Shown here piece by piece: positions 33,545-46,500 of a stretch of DNA of 64,000 bases. The stretch's first letter is position 1. Every line of letters begins with the position of its first letter. The stretch is from Dastarcus helophoroides. Its lineage: Eukaryota > Arthropoda > Insecta > Coleoptera > Bothrideridae. The notes beneath the pieces were generated by a model. That model saw nothing but the letters and a program-made list of their open reading frames with translations. It did no database searches and had not been told where the DNA came from. The translations under genes and the position numbers were made by a program. The stretch spans positions 25,213,302 through 25,277,301 of the forward strand of contig CM053333.1 in the NCBI GenBank assembly GCA_028583605.1. Direction: 5' to 3'.

Positions 33545-34216
33545 CTTTCCAACAATTCATTCAAAATTCAATTCTGTAACCTTCGGGATCTAAACTCAAA
33601 CCTAAACTCGGTTCATCAACACCTTCAAAAGAAAAGGCCCCATGTGCTGTCTCTGACAGAAACCCAAGTCTCCCCATCCATCAATACAGTCCATTTGCTT
33701 TGCCCTAACTACAACTTGCACACAAAATTTCGACACAAGAAGGGAATTTGTGCTTTTACGCCAAGCGACCTGTCCTGTCAACGAGAAGAAGCACTGGAAT
33801 CTGCTGATCATGATGTGATTTGGCTGAAAATCTGCTTCAAAAATGAAGTAATATTTATTTGTTCACTTTATTTGTCTCCAAACGATCCCTCATACAGACA
33901 GCTCTTCTCTTATCTCTCCGTAACCTTTGATCAGCTGCAGACGAATTATCCAAAGGCTGAGGTTGTCTTTCTTGGTGACTTCAACGTACACAACATCCCC
34001 TGGTTAAGGTTTCCTTCCCGAACTGACCACGCGGGAAGGGTGGCCGAGGCTTTCGCCATCACTTGTGGACTATCGCAATTAGTTGAGGTACCCATAAGAA
34101 TTCTTGATGTAGATATCCATCAACCTAATCTACTGGACATTTTCCTTACAAATTCACCAAATTCGTATACAATCTCTGTGACATCACCGCTTGGAAATTC
34201 GGATCGTAGCTTGTAG
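33545..34216 (+). pseudogene. LINE endonuclease domain (APE-like)
   Basis: The frame is open upstream of the first ATG (33644) and includes FKIQFCNLRDLNSNLNSVHQ, the usual start of an APE-type domain, with Cys where Trp is common. Catalytic-site motifs follow: LSLTETQ, FLGDFNVHN and NLLDIFLTN, and near the end LGNSDRSL where the family has SDH, so the essential His is replaced by Arg. It would nick target DNA if active; the His loss and downstream damage argue against that. Confidence 0.8.
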
Positions 34217-34472
34217 CAGCCTCTCGTTCGCTTCATATACCAGCTCCTTCCCAGACGCAGTCCCGTAGAGTTTGGCACTTTACCTCTGCAAACTGGGAAT
34301 AATTAAGAGACTTCTTTGAACGAAATTCTTGTAAACAGATTATTGACGAGGCAAAAGGTGATTTCGATCGTAAAATGAACCAGAGGCTTATCAACTGTCC
34401 GAACGGTTCCAGGTCCTTTTAGGGATTTGCAAAGTCGATTGGAAAGTATTTTACATCTTCAAATTTTCCACC

Positions 34473-34962
34473 TTAACTCGATGAAAATAGCAATATTGCT
34501 ACTACCTCCAAGGAAAAGGCTGACATGTTAGCCTTAAAGTTTGCTGCAAATTCCAATCTTGATTCTCGAAACGCGGAACCTCCTATTCTTCCTAAAGTTG
34601 GCACTTCTATGCCTGAAGTTGTTTTCAGACAACGCACAATCAGAAAGATTCTTTTTGAGCTCGACACCTCGAAAGTTTCTGGCCTTGATGGTATTCCCGC
34701 TATTGTTCTTAAGAAGTGCGCCCCAGAGTTGACTCCTGTCCTAAGCAAATTTTTCACACTCTCTTACAACAAAGGTGTATTTCCTAACATCTGGAAATCT
34801 GCTAGAGTGCAGCCTGTCCCTAAAAAGGGAAAAAGGAATCTGGCTAACAACTATCGCCCTATATCTTTGTTACCCGTTATATCTAAAATGATGGAAAAGG
34901 TTATCAACATCAAGATTCTCAAATATCTGGAGGAAAATAGAATCATCTCCGACAGGCAATAG
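34473..34962 (+). pseudogene. LINE RT start (fingers)
   Basis: Contains LDTSKVSGLDGIPAIVLKK and NNYRPISLLPVISKMMEK, the opening of the RT domain, and ends at an in-frame TAG where copy 1 reads RQYGFRQQRST. It is colinear with 3410-3000 of copy 1, to which it is closely similar. Confidence 0.8.
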
Positions 34963-35749
34963 GGTTTTAGACAACAACGTTCCACTGGCGATCTACTGGC
35001 ATATGTTACTCATATCTGTAACTCAGCTATGGAAAAACGTGGTGAGGCTAGGATAGTGGCATTGGATATCTCAAAGGCTTTCGACAGTCTGGCGCCGATC
35101 TCTTCTCGCCAAATTAACATCTTACGGTCTTCCTCCTGGACTCTGTCATTTGATATCCAATTTTCTCGCTGACATATCTCTTCAGGACGTCGTCGATGGC
35201 ATCTCATCCGAGACATTTGCGATTAACGCAGGAGTGCCCCAGGGACCTCTTCTGTCTCCTGCTCTATTTCTGTTACACATAAACGATCTCTTAGCTTCAA
35301 CTTCCAATCCTATATAAAGCTACGCAGGTTATAGTAACCTTGTGTCATATTTTTTCTCCGACAAACCATTATCTATCGCTGCTTCAGATCGACTAAGGAA
35401 ACAGCAGATACAGACGATTAATCAGGATCTCGAGATTATTCTGGAACGGGGTAAGAACAATTTGGTCGACTTCAACGCTTTAAAAACTCAGGCCGCGGTT
35501 TTCTCTAAGAAAACATCAAGGGATAATGCAACAAACATACTAATGGACGGTAAAATCCTTCCCATGGGATCTAATCTATCTATCCTAGGAGTGAATGCAA
35601 GCACTAACTTCTCTTGGGACGATCATGTGCGAGCCATTTCCAAATTCGCCTCTCAGAAGCTAGGCTTTCTTTTTATAGCTAAAAAGTACTTCACATCTCA
35701 TCAGCTATTAACACTATACAAAGCTCAAGTTAGGCTAACACTAGACTAG
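34963..35749 (+). pseudogene. LINE RT palm and thumb, catalytic motif lost
   Basis: Frameshifted pieces read GFRQQRSTG, VALDISKAFD, INAGVPQGPLLSPALF, then SYAGYSNLVSY at the place of YADD, and a thumb (35342-35749) containing DFNALKTQAAVFSKK. Loss of both catalytic Asp residues makes this RT inactive, unlike copy 1, which keeps YADD. Confidence 0.75.
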
Positions 35750-35791
35750 AGACTCTGACCGATTCTCTCGGAACACTAGAAGCACAGGCGG

Positions 35792-36097
35792 ATGCTTAGT
35801 GACTTGTCTCTTTTCTACAAGTACTATCATGGAAGATGCTCGCGGGAACTAATAGGATTGATACCCCCAAGGGCAAGAATCTTGAGGTGTACTAGACAGT
35901 CAGAGACAGCAAATTCCTGTGCGGTTCAGCTTGACACAGTGAGGACTTCTGTCTACGGAGACTATTTTTTCTATAGAACTTCCAAGTTATGGAACTTGTT
36001 ACCGAAAGGAATTTTCCCCAAAAATTACAACCTGTCCTTGTTTAAGAAGGCGGTTCACCGCCATCTATGTTTCCGCATCCTACTCGCAGTGCTTTGA
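35792..36097 (+). pseudogene. LINE ORF2 C-terminus
   Basis: Reads LFYKYYHGRCSRELIGLIPP, then TSKLWNLLPKGIFPKNYN and ends KAVHRHLCFRILLAVL. This is the conserved tail of the family and matches 2140-1740 of copy 1. Confidence 0.8.
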
Positions 36098-36150
36098 AAG
36101 CATAATGGGGTTACCCTTTGGGAGTGGATTATAAACTTAAAAAAAAAGAA

Positions 36151-36690
36151 TGAGAAGAAAGGGAAAATAGCGGAAGAAGAAAAAGGAGAAGACCAAAAAG
36201 GAAAGGGAGAAGGTAAAAAATTAAACAACCAAAATATATTAAAGCTCTAAAAATATCAAATAGTCAATACTTTTTGGTGTGAAAAGGGAGAAGAACGGGG
36301 AAGAAGGAGGATATATTAAAACAGTAAAAATATCAAATACTCACCAACTTTAATATCAACTGCTGGAATACTTTTTGGTGTGAAATGGAAGGACGAGGAA
36401 GAATGAGAAAAAAACGAAGGGGAAAATAAGGAGTAGGCGGGAAAGCAAGAGAAGAAGAAAATATAGTTGAAAAATGATAAGAAGGGGAAGACGAAGAAGG
36501 AGAAACGAAGGAGGAGTGGGAGAGGGAGCAAAAGACGAAGGAGAAGAAAAAGGAGTAGAAGAAAAATGAAAAGAAGGAGAAAAGAATACAAGAAGTAGAA
36601 GGGAAGAAGAAGGGGGAGAAGATGAAAAAGCAAAAAAGGAGAAGGTACAGAAGAAAAAGGAGAAGGAGGAGGAGAAAAACTAAATAACCA
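36151..36690. repeat. Polypurine tract with minisatellite
   Basis: Purine-rich continuation of 32811-33235. A phrase containing AATATCAA followed by ACTTTTTGGTGTGAAA occurs twice (near 36252-36280 and 36350-36382), giving an irregular minisatellite. The long Leu/Phe-rich minus frame (36316-36633) is compositional. Confidence 0.8.
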
Positions 36691-37006
36691 TTAAAATAGC
36701 AGAAATATCAGCTACCTTGAATATCAGCTGCTGAAATACTCAAGATTCTCAAACTTCAACATGCGGAAGCTCTATTCACCTTCGCTGAAATACTTACCAC
36801 GTCCTTATACTTTAGTATTAGAAACGTGTAAGACTGATGTAAAATCAAAGGCCTTCAATTGGTTATTTTTTTAATAACACTTAGTCATTACATAACATTA
36901 ACAAAGAAAGTATAAAAAATTATCACTTAAGACTAGAATAACAAGTTGCATAGTGTAATATCAGATTTGGTTATTTTTGTTATAAAAATGGAAGACAGTT
37001 GAGTTA
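36691..37006. other. Spacer downstream of HDAC6
   Basis: Short AT-rich sequence without open frames; probably the 3' flank or 3' UTR of HDAC6. Confidence 0.4.
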
Positions 37007-37012
37007 TTTATT
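37007..37012 (-). promoter_or_regulatory. HDAC6: Possible polyadenylation signal of HDAC6
   Basis: AATAAA on the minus strand, 10 bases after the stop codon. If used, the 3' UTR would be very short; AT-rich sequence makes chance occurrence likely. Confidence 0.35.
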
Positions 37013-37021
37013 AAAACCAGT

Positions 37022-37543
37022 TTAAACGTCGTTTACTGAAAGCTTGTTAACCTGAATGTTAATTTTTTCATATTTTTTTTCGTTATATATTGAGCTACTA
37101 AATTTCCTGTTGTACTTATATTTCATTGTTACATCTGATATCTTCTTATTGACCTGTAAAACGGGCCAATAGCGTTTCTGTATACTTATAACTTTGTTAA
37201 TAGTCTCAACAGCCCCTTTATTAATAGCAAACTCGTAAGCATTTTCAGGTGTCGGTATCGGATGACCCAAAAGGGCTTTTATGCACATCACAGCACTATA
37301 TGCTGTCGTATTTACGTTGTATCCACCTTCTAAAGCCAAGATAATTTTACCTTGAGCTAATGGTTTTAAAAGGTAAATGAATTGACCAAATGTTTCAGGT
37401 GTAACTTTGTATCCACCAAGTGGATCGTGGATACCAGCATCAAAACCAGCAGAAACTAATACTACCTCTGGTGCGAAGGAATAGGCGATTGGTAACACTA
37501 TTTTTTGAAACACAGCCAAATATTCACCATTGCCCATGGAGCC
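37022..37543 (-). CDS. HDAC6: HDAC6 exon 10, end of domain 2 and C-terminus
   Basis: Acceptor TCTTTTTCTTTTTAG. Reads [40 protein letters not shown] with the third zinc ligand, and [10 protein letters not shown] with the catalytic Tyr. After QKRYWPVL only about 45 low-complexity, Lys-rich residues remain before TAA. The Cys/His-rich UBP finger that ends most HDAC6 proteins is not encoded here, nor did I find it in the 37 kb downstream. Confidence 0.92.
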   Translation of the reverse strand, partial: GSMGNGEYLAVFQKIVLPIAYSFAPEVVLVSAGFDAGIHDPLGGYKVTPETFGQFIYLLKPLAQGKIILALEGGYNVNTTAYSAVMCIKALLGHPIPTPENAYEFAINKGAVETINKVISIQKRYWPVLQVNKKISDVTMKYKYNRKFSSSIYNEKKYEKINIQVNKLSVNDV

Positions 37544-40500
37544 CTAAAAAGAAAAAGACAGTTTCGAAACTAAAACCAAAACTCTTCCCAACAAAATAAT
37601 TTCAAATCGAACTTAAAAAACAAATAAAAATTGCATATTATTTAAAATTGAAACTTGTAAATTGAAATAAAACGATTTCGGGATTAAAGTCAACATTTGT
37701 AAAGTCAGAATTTCGGAATTGAAGTCAACATTTTTAAAAAGTCAGAATTTCGAATTTAAAAATCAAAATTTTATAATTAGAATAAAAATCGTTCAGATTT
37801 CAAGAAAGTTAAAACTTAGAAAAGTATGTAAATATTCCCAAAATTTTGGAAAAGAAATTTTCATAAAAATTTTTTTGAGGAGTCGTAACTAATATTTAAA
37901 GAAGAAGAAATTTGGAAAAAAGTTTTTAAAAAGCCAATATTTTCAAAGAATTCAAAATTTGTTGAAAAAATCGAAATATTAAGCAAATAATGGCGAAGGT
38001 TTCTAAAAAATTCTAATTTAAAAAAATAGACGTTTTAAAAAAATATCGACATTTAAAATAATCAAAGATCAAAATTTCTATTTTTAAAAATTTCGCTTAA
38101 AATGTGAAATTTTCAAAAAAAGTTTATTGACTTTAATTTAGAAGTTTATTGATTCTAAACTTCAGATATTTTCTGTTTTTAAATACGAAGATATTCAAGA
38201 TAAAATTCGAAGGTTAGATTTTCGCAAAAACTTCAAAATAGGAATTTTAGGACAAAGTTAAAGATTAAATCCGGATCTGAAATTTTAAGAGAAAATCAAA
38301 ATTGCTTACTATTTTCTTATAAATCTTCGGTATCGACATTTTTATTATCACATTTAACTTTATTCTCAAAATTTCGTTTTTTTATTTCTCAAAATTCCGG
38401 CATGTAGAAATTTTCAAATATTTAAAATTTATGGAAAAATTCGAAATGCTGAAAAAGATGAAAAATCGAAATTTTGAACTCAAAATTTTCGGAAAGAGCC
38501 AGTTATTCAAAAAAAGCCTTTTTCAAAAAAGTTCAAACCTTCCAAATAGTTAAAATTTTGAAATCAAATTTTTCAAAAAAAAGTCAATTTTTTGGATCCA
38601 AAATTTTTAGAAAGGCCAAATTTTTCAAAAAAAATCCATCAACGCTTTTCAAGTCGAACTTTCCAAAAAGTTGAAATTTTCAAGAAAAGTCAAATTTTTA
38701 AAAAAGCAAATTGAATTTTAAAGAAAGTTAACACAAATCAAAATTATCAAAAAAGGCAAAGTTTTCAAAAAGTCAAACTTTTCAAAAAACTTAGAAATCA
38801 TTCAAAAAACGTCGATATTTTGAAAAAACTCAAAAACGAGTGAACTGAAATTTTCAAAAAGTCGAAATATTGAAAAAAGTCAAAATATTCGAAAGTTTTA
38901 CATGTTTAAAAATACGCGAATATTTCAAAAAAGACAAAATTTAAAAAATAATCGAAATTTTCAAAAAATCGAAATTTCTGGAAAAATTCGAAATGCTGAA
39001 AAAAATTTAAATTTTCCAAAGCCAAAATTTTAAAGTCAACATTTTCGGAAAAGCTCAATTTTTCAAAATAAAACTCTTTTCAAAAAAGTCTAAAACTTCC
39101 AAACAGTTAAAATTTTCAAGTCAAATTTTCCAAAAAAACGGCAAATTTTTGAACTTAAAATTTTTGAAAAGGTCAAATTTTTCAATAAAAAAGCCCTTTT
39201 TAAAGAGTCTAAGACTTTTCAAGTCAATTTTTCCAAAAAGTGGAATTTTTCAAAAAAGGGCGAATGTTTAACAAAGCAAATAAATCGAAATTAAAAAAGT
39301 CACAATTTTAATAAAACTAACACAAATTAACCTTATCAAAATAATCGAAAATTTCAAAAAGCCGAACTTTTCAAAAAAATTCGATGTTATTCAAAATAGG
39401 CCGAAATTTTGAAAAACCCAAACGAGTGGAACAAAATTTTCAAAAAAAAAGAAGTCAAAATGCTGAAAAGAGTAAAAATATTCAAAAGCTTTACATGTTT
39501 AAAAATACGCGAATTTTTTTTTAAAAAAATTTAAAATAGTTGAAATTTTCCAAAAATCGTTAGTTCTCAAAAAATTGGATATGCTGAAAAAAGATTGAAG
39601 TTTTCAAAAGTCAAAATTTTAAGCTCAAAATTTTCCAAAAGACCCAATTTTTCAAAAAAAAAGCCCTTTTCCAAAGAGTCTAAAACTTTCAAATAGTTAA
39701 AAATTTCGTGGCAAATTTTCCAAAACAAAAGTCCAATTTTTGAACTCAAAATTTTAGGACAAGCCCAATTTTTCAAAAAAAGCCCTTTTCAGAGAGTCCA
39801 AAGCTTTTCAAACCAAATTTTCCAAAAAGTCGAATTTTTCAACAAAGGCAGAATTTTTAAAAAACAAATAACTCGAAATCAAAAAAAATCACAATTTTAA
39901 AGAAAGTTAACACAAATCAAAATTATCAAAAAAGTCAAAGAGTCCAACTTTTGAATATTTTGACTTTTTTTAACATTTCGACTTTGTAAAAATTTCGAAA
40001 TTATTCAGAAAAGATCGAAGTTTTCAAACGAGGAAAAAGAACAGAAATGTTTGAAAAAAAAAAAGAATGGAATGTTGAAAGTCAAAATATTTAAAGGTCT
40101 TAAATTTTTAAAAATACGTTAATATTTCAAAAATGACGAAATTTTAAAAAGTCGAAATTTTTAAAAAATCAAAATTTTTATTTTCGAAAAAGGTCCCATT
40201 CTAAAAAAACCAAATTTAAAATTACAATTTTAATACAGTTAACACAAATTAAAATTCTCAGAAAAGCCAAAGTTTTGAAAAAGTTGACAGTTTCAAAAAA
40301 TTTCGAAATTATTGAAAAAAAGAAATTTTGTTAAAAAAAGCATAAATATGTAAATAAGCCCGAAATTTTGAAAAAAAGAAAGTAGAAATGTTGAAAAAAG
40401 TCAAAGTACTCAAAAAGGTAGGTTAAATTTTCAAAAACACGCCAATATTTCAAAAAAAGACGAAATTATAAAAATAGTCGAAGTTTTCAAGAAATCAAAA

Positions 40501-43500
40501 TTTTTATTTTCAAAAAAGGTCGCATTTTCCAAAAAAAAATCGGAATTCAAAGTCACAATTTTAATAAATTCAACACAAATTAAACTAATCACAAAAGTCA
40601 AAAATTTCAAGAAGTTGAACTTTTCAAAAAAAAATTCGAAATAATTCATAAAAGGTCGAAATTTTGAAACAAAACAGAAATATGTAATGTAATGAAACTT
40701 TCAAAAAAACAAGTCGAACTACTGAAAAAGGTCAGGCTATTTAAAAAGATCTTAAATTTTCAAAAATACGCCAATATTTCAAAAAAGCCGAAATTATAAA
40801 AATAGTTAAAATTTTCAACAAATCAAAATTTTTATTTGCAAAATAGGTCGCATTTTCCAAAAAAAAAAAATCGGGATTCAAAGAGTCACAATTTTAATAA
40901 AGCTAACACAAATTGAAGTTATCAAAAAAAGCCGAAGTTTTTAGCTGATCTTTAAATTTGAAATTATTCAATAAAAGGTCGAAATTTTAAAACAAAAGAG
41001 AAATATATAAAAAAAACCGAAATTTTACAAAAAAAGGTGAAATGTTAAAGAAAGTCAAAATATTTAAAAAGGCTTTAAATTCTTAAAAATGGTAAATATT
41101 TCAAAAATGACGAATTTGAAAAATAGTCGAAATTTTTAAAAAATCAAAATTTTTATTTTTCAAAAAAGGTCACATTCTCCAAAAAAATCCAAATGTAAAA
41201 GCTACAGTTTTAATACAGTTAACACAAATTAAAATTATCAAAAAAGCAGTTTTCAAAAAGTTGACCTTTTTAAAAAAAATCGAAATTATTCAAAAAAGGA
41301 AATTTTTATAAAATCAAAGTCACAATTTCAATATAAATTAACACAAATTAAAATTGTTTAAAAACTGGAAGTTGTCAAAAAGTTTAACTTTTCAAGAAAC
41401 TTCGAAATGAATCAAAAAAATGGAAATTCTGAAAAAAAAGCAGAAACATTGAAAAACCCGATCTTTTCAACAACAAAAAAAACAAAAGTAGAAATGTAGA
41501 AAAAATCAAAATATTCAAAAGATCTTACACTTTCAACAACATATCGATATTTAAAAAAAAAGACAATCTTTTGAAAATAGTCGAAATTTTCAAGTCGAAG
41601 TTAAACTATTAAAAAAATCGAGGTTTTTAAAACGAAGCAAAACCCAAATGTAGAAAAAAAATTGAAATTTTCAAAAAAAAGTAGAAATTTTGAAGTTGAA
41701 ATTTTCAAAAAAGTTAAATTTTTCAGTCAAATTTTCAAAAAATCCCAATTTTCAAAAAATTCAAATTTTCAAAAAATCCAAATTTTCTACAAATTACAAT
41801 TTTCAAAAAGAGGCCGAAAATGTCAAAAGGTTGAACGTTTGAAAAAAAATCGAAATTATTCAAAAAAGGTCGAAATTTTGAAAAAACTCCGAAACGAGAG
41901 ATTCAAAATGTTCAAAGAAAAAAAGTCGAAATGTTGAAATAAGTCAAAATATTCAAAAGTTATACATTTTTAAACATACGCGAATATTTCAAAAAAGACA
42001 AAATTTTAAAAATAGTCGAAATTTTCAAAAAATCAAAAGTTTTGGAAAAATTCGAAATGCTCAAAAAATCAAAATTTTCCCATGAACTTTTAAATTGGAC
42101 TTTTCAAGAAACTTCGAAATGAATCAAAAAAGGGAAAATTCTGAAAAAAGGCAGAAACACCTGCGACCTTTTCAACAAAAAAAAAACAAAAGTAGAAATG
42201 TAGAAAAAAAACAAAATATTTCAAAGGTCTTTAACTTTCAACAACATGCCTATATTTCAAAATAAAAACAAACTTTTGAAAATAGTCGACATTTTCAACT
42301 AATAATTTTGGTAAAAAGTCGAAGTAAAACTATTAAAAAATCGAGATTTTTAAAAAGAAGCAAAATCCAAGTGTTGAAAAAAAATTGAAATTTAAAAAAA
42401 AAAGTCGAAATTTTGAAGAGTTGAAATTTTCAAAAAAGTTACATTTTCAAGTCACAATTCTCAAACAAATCCAAATTTTGGACAAATTATAATTTTCAAA
42501 AAAAAGCCGGAAAATTTCAAAAAGTCGAACGTTTCAAAAAAATTCAAAATTATTCAAAAAAAAGTCGAAATTTTGAAAACTCAATTGAATGGACCAAAAT
42601 TTTCAAAAAAAGAAAAGAAGTTGAAATGTTGAAAAAAGTCAAAAAAACAACTTTTACATTTTTAAATATACGCGAATAATTCAAAATTTTAAAAAAAGTG
42701 GAAATTTTCAAAAAATCCAAAGTTCTGGAAAAATTCGAATGCTCAAAAAAAATCAAAATTTTCCAATGAACTTTCAAATTGGACTTTTCAAGAAACTTCG
42801 AAATGAATCAAAAAAGTTGAAATTCTGAAAAAAAGCAGAAACTTTTCAGAAAACCGACCTTTTCAAAAAAAACAAAAGTAGAAATGTAGAAAAAATCAAA
42901 ATATTTAAAAAGGTCTCTTAAACGTTCAAAGACCTGTCAATATTTCAAAAAAAAAAGACAAAATTTTGAAAGTAGTCGATTCTCAACAAATAAAAATTTT
43001 CATAAAAAGTCGAAGTTAAACTATTAAAAAAATTGAGGTGTTTTTTAAAAGAATCAACGTCCAAATGTTGAAAAAATTAAAATTTTCAAAAAAGTCAAAA
43101 ATTTTAGAAAAGTGGAAATTTTCAAAAAAGTTGAATTTTTCAAAGTCGAAAAAAAGTCTAAATTTTCGACAAACTAAAATTTTCAAAAAAAGGTTAAAAA
43201 ATCTTTAAAATAGATCGAAATTTTAAAAAAAAGTTTAATTATTCAAAAGAGATCGAAGCTTTCAAAAAAGCTAAATGTTGAAAGCTAAAATATTCAAGTC
43301 TTTAATTTTTAAAAATATACCAGATTTAAAAAAAATCATTTTAAAAATTGTCAACTTAAAAAAAAGAAAAATTTTGAAAAATATCGAGAAATGTTCAATA
43401 AATCAAAATTTTCCAAAAAATCCAAACTTGAGGTTTAAAAAAATTGGATTACTCAAAACAGGTCGAAATTAAAAAAAAAAAAGTCAATGTATTCAAAAAA

Positions 43501-46500
43501 GACCTAAATTTTCAAAAATAAGAAATCTAAGGTTGAAATTCGAAATTTTTGAATTTTTAATTTTCAAGAAAAATTCGAAATTTGAAAAAGCAGATTTTTT
43601 TCCATAAAAAGCCGATATTTTCAAAAGACAAAATTTCCAAAAAAGAAGTCGAAATATTCATAAAGTCGAAATAGTCATAAAATCGAATACTTAAAAGAAA
43701 TCTTAAATTTTCAAAAAGCTAAAATTTTCAACAACAAAAAAATGTCGAAATATTCATAAAGGTAGATCCACATCAATAAAAAATGTTGTGCGTTGCATTT
43801 GAAAGAGTTAGGTTATGTCCACGGTTTTTTTTGCCTTACAAGCAAAGGTTTTTACACTATATCTGAAGAACTGAAAAACACACAAACGGATTCGTCGGTA
43901 TAACACACACAATAAATATTTACGACACAAAATAATTGACATTGCGTGAAAAATATTTTGTTTTTATTTCAAAATATAACCAACAAAACAAATTTTTATT
44001 TGTGGGGGAATCCAGCTGAAAGTTGGATTGACAAATTTTTATCGATGTGTATCCAGCTTTAAGTTGAATTCCCACAAATAAAAATTTGTGTTGTGCGTTG
44101 TATTTTGAATTTTAAAACCATATTTTTCAGGCAACGTCAATTAGTTTGTGTCGTAAATAGTTATTTTGTGTGTTACAACCATATATTTAATACTTCTATA
44201 TTGGCAGCTTCGCGTTTTACGTGGGTCCATACCTCTCTCTTTCTACTCCGCTTCTCTACGGGGATATTCCCAAAGCGCAGGCGTTCGAAATTAGATGTGC
44301 ACGAAAATATGAGTTTATCTGTTAAATGCATACGTTGAAAGTGTGACAGAATTGTCCGTTTTCCTCAAGCTTTCCAATTCGAACTGACGCTTGCGCCAAA
44401 CTTACAGCATCCTTGTCGGATGGAGACAGCTTTCACTTACCAAGAGAATAGAGAGCTGGCAATATAGAAGTATTAAATATATAATTACAGCACCAAATCC
44501 CCTTGTCCTAGACTTTTAAAGTACAGTACAAAAACCGTGAATATAATTTAACTTTTTGTGATAAATACAACGCACAACACAATTTTTTATTGATGTGGAT
44601 TCAGCTTAGGTCGAAATTTTCAAAAAGATTTAACATCTTTGAAATTTCGACTTCTTTGCACGAAATTTGGGAGTTCGACAACGAGTTGTGGCAAAACATC
44701 TAAAAAACTGGATGACCGAATAAAACTTGTGCCCAAATTCTGACAATTACAAAAAGGAAAGAAAGGGAGCAATATATGGTGGAGGCACCTCTGTGCTATA
44801 GCATGTGTTGAATGGTTTTCAATTCGCTTCTTCTACTGTAGACTGTAGTCAATTAGAATAAATGCAGCAGTTACTTACCCCACTGAATGGAATGTTTACA
44901 TTGTACCCCTCCCCATTCCCGTCTCCGACAAAATCCGCATCAGCGCTACATTTCGAAGGATAGAAATTTCCTTTGTCGTATCTGTGAATACTTATATAAA
45001 GTACCTTGTCAGATTTATAAAAAATATCTTGAGTTCCGTTTCCATGATGAATATCAAAATCGACAATAAGGATTCTAAAATTTTCAGTTTCACCTAAGTA
45101 ATTAATAACTTATGAATACTAACCTGCTTTTATTGTATTTTTCAATTATATAATTAGCAGCCACTGCTATATTATTAATAAAACAAAAACCGCTGGCTGA
45201 ATCTAAGGAAGCATGATGACCCGGAGGTCTTATAAGAGCTATACCGTTGGTATAGTGACTCGTTAGAACTTTATCAACTACAGATAGAAGACATTGGGAA
45301 GCCTTTATAGCAGATTTAAATGTGTGCTCATTACAATATAAGTCTTGCGACTGTGGAATTTTATTTTCAACAACATCCTCTAAATATGACTCGGTGTGCA
45401 CTTGCCTCCACCAACTAGAGACATCTATGTTGGCTGCCTGAAAAGAATGCGTTACATTTGAAAACATCATAAAGTGGTAACAAGCTTTAATTATAATCAG
45501 ATGTTTAAGAAAAAAAGTCATAAAATCGTAAAATACAAATCTACATTCTAAAAAAAGTACAGTATCTCAAAATCTTTTTTCATAAATCGAAATTTGGACA
45601 ATAATTAAAAATCGGAAAGATATTTAAAATTTCTACCAAAAAACTTTCGAGAAATTTTAAATTTAAATAAAAAGTATTTAAATTTAAGAAAAAACTTGAA
45701 AATTTTACAAATCCCTTTAGAGAAAACTCGCATTTCAAAAGGGTTGAAATTAAAAAAAAATTAATTTTAATAAAAAACTCAAAAAACAATAGAAAATCAA
45801 AAATCGAAAAAACTCAAAATTTAAAAAAAAATCGAAATTATATAGCAGTTTTCAAAAAAAAACAAAATCAAAATTTTCAAAAAAAAGGAAAACAGAAAAA
45901 TCGAAATTCAGGAAAAGTCAAATTATTTAAAGAAATATTAAATTAAAAACATACCAAATTAAAAAAGTTGAAATTTTCTTTAAAAAATAGAATGCTTCAA
46001 AAATAGTTGACTTTTTCAAAAGTCGAAATTTTCAATAAATCAATATTTTCAAAAAACAAGTCGAAGTACTTTTTATCACAAATTGTTTTTAGTTTGATAT
46101 GTCTTTAAATATTTTGACTTTTTTTGAATTTCGATTTTTTTTAATTTTTTCAAAATTTTGATTTTTTCGATTTTTGATTTTTTTACTGAAATTTAAACTT
46201 TTTTAAATTTCGACCTTTTTAAAATTCGAGTGTTCTCTAAAATAATTTATAGAATTTTTAAGTTTTTTCTCAAATTTAATGGTTTTTATTCAAATTTAAA
46301 TTCCTCGAAATTTTTTAGTAGAAATTTTGAATTTCTTTAGAATTTTAATAATTGTCCCAATTTCAATATTTGTCCAAAACTGGACTTCGAAACCGTTTAA
46401 GACAAAATTAATTTAACTTAAAATGTTAAAATGTTTTTATAAATTTCGAGCTTTTTTCAAATTTTATTAATTTGTCTCCAAATGGCGAGTTTAACTTAAA

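Larger units (their letters stand above)
33540..36150 (+). mobile_element. Non-LTR retrotransposon (LINE) copy 2
   Basis: Plus-strand copy of the LINE at 1661-3840, longer because it keeps most of the endonuclease. Order: endonuclease (33540-34216), RT start (34473-34962), RT palm and thumb (34963-35749), C-terminus (35792-36097), a short 3' end and an A-run (36140-36149). Stops, frameshifts and a lost catalytic motif make it inactive. The A-run then merges with purine-rich DNA. Confidence 0.85.
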
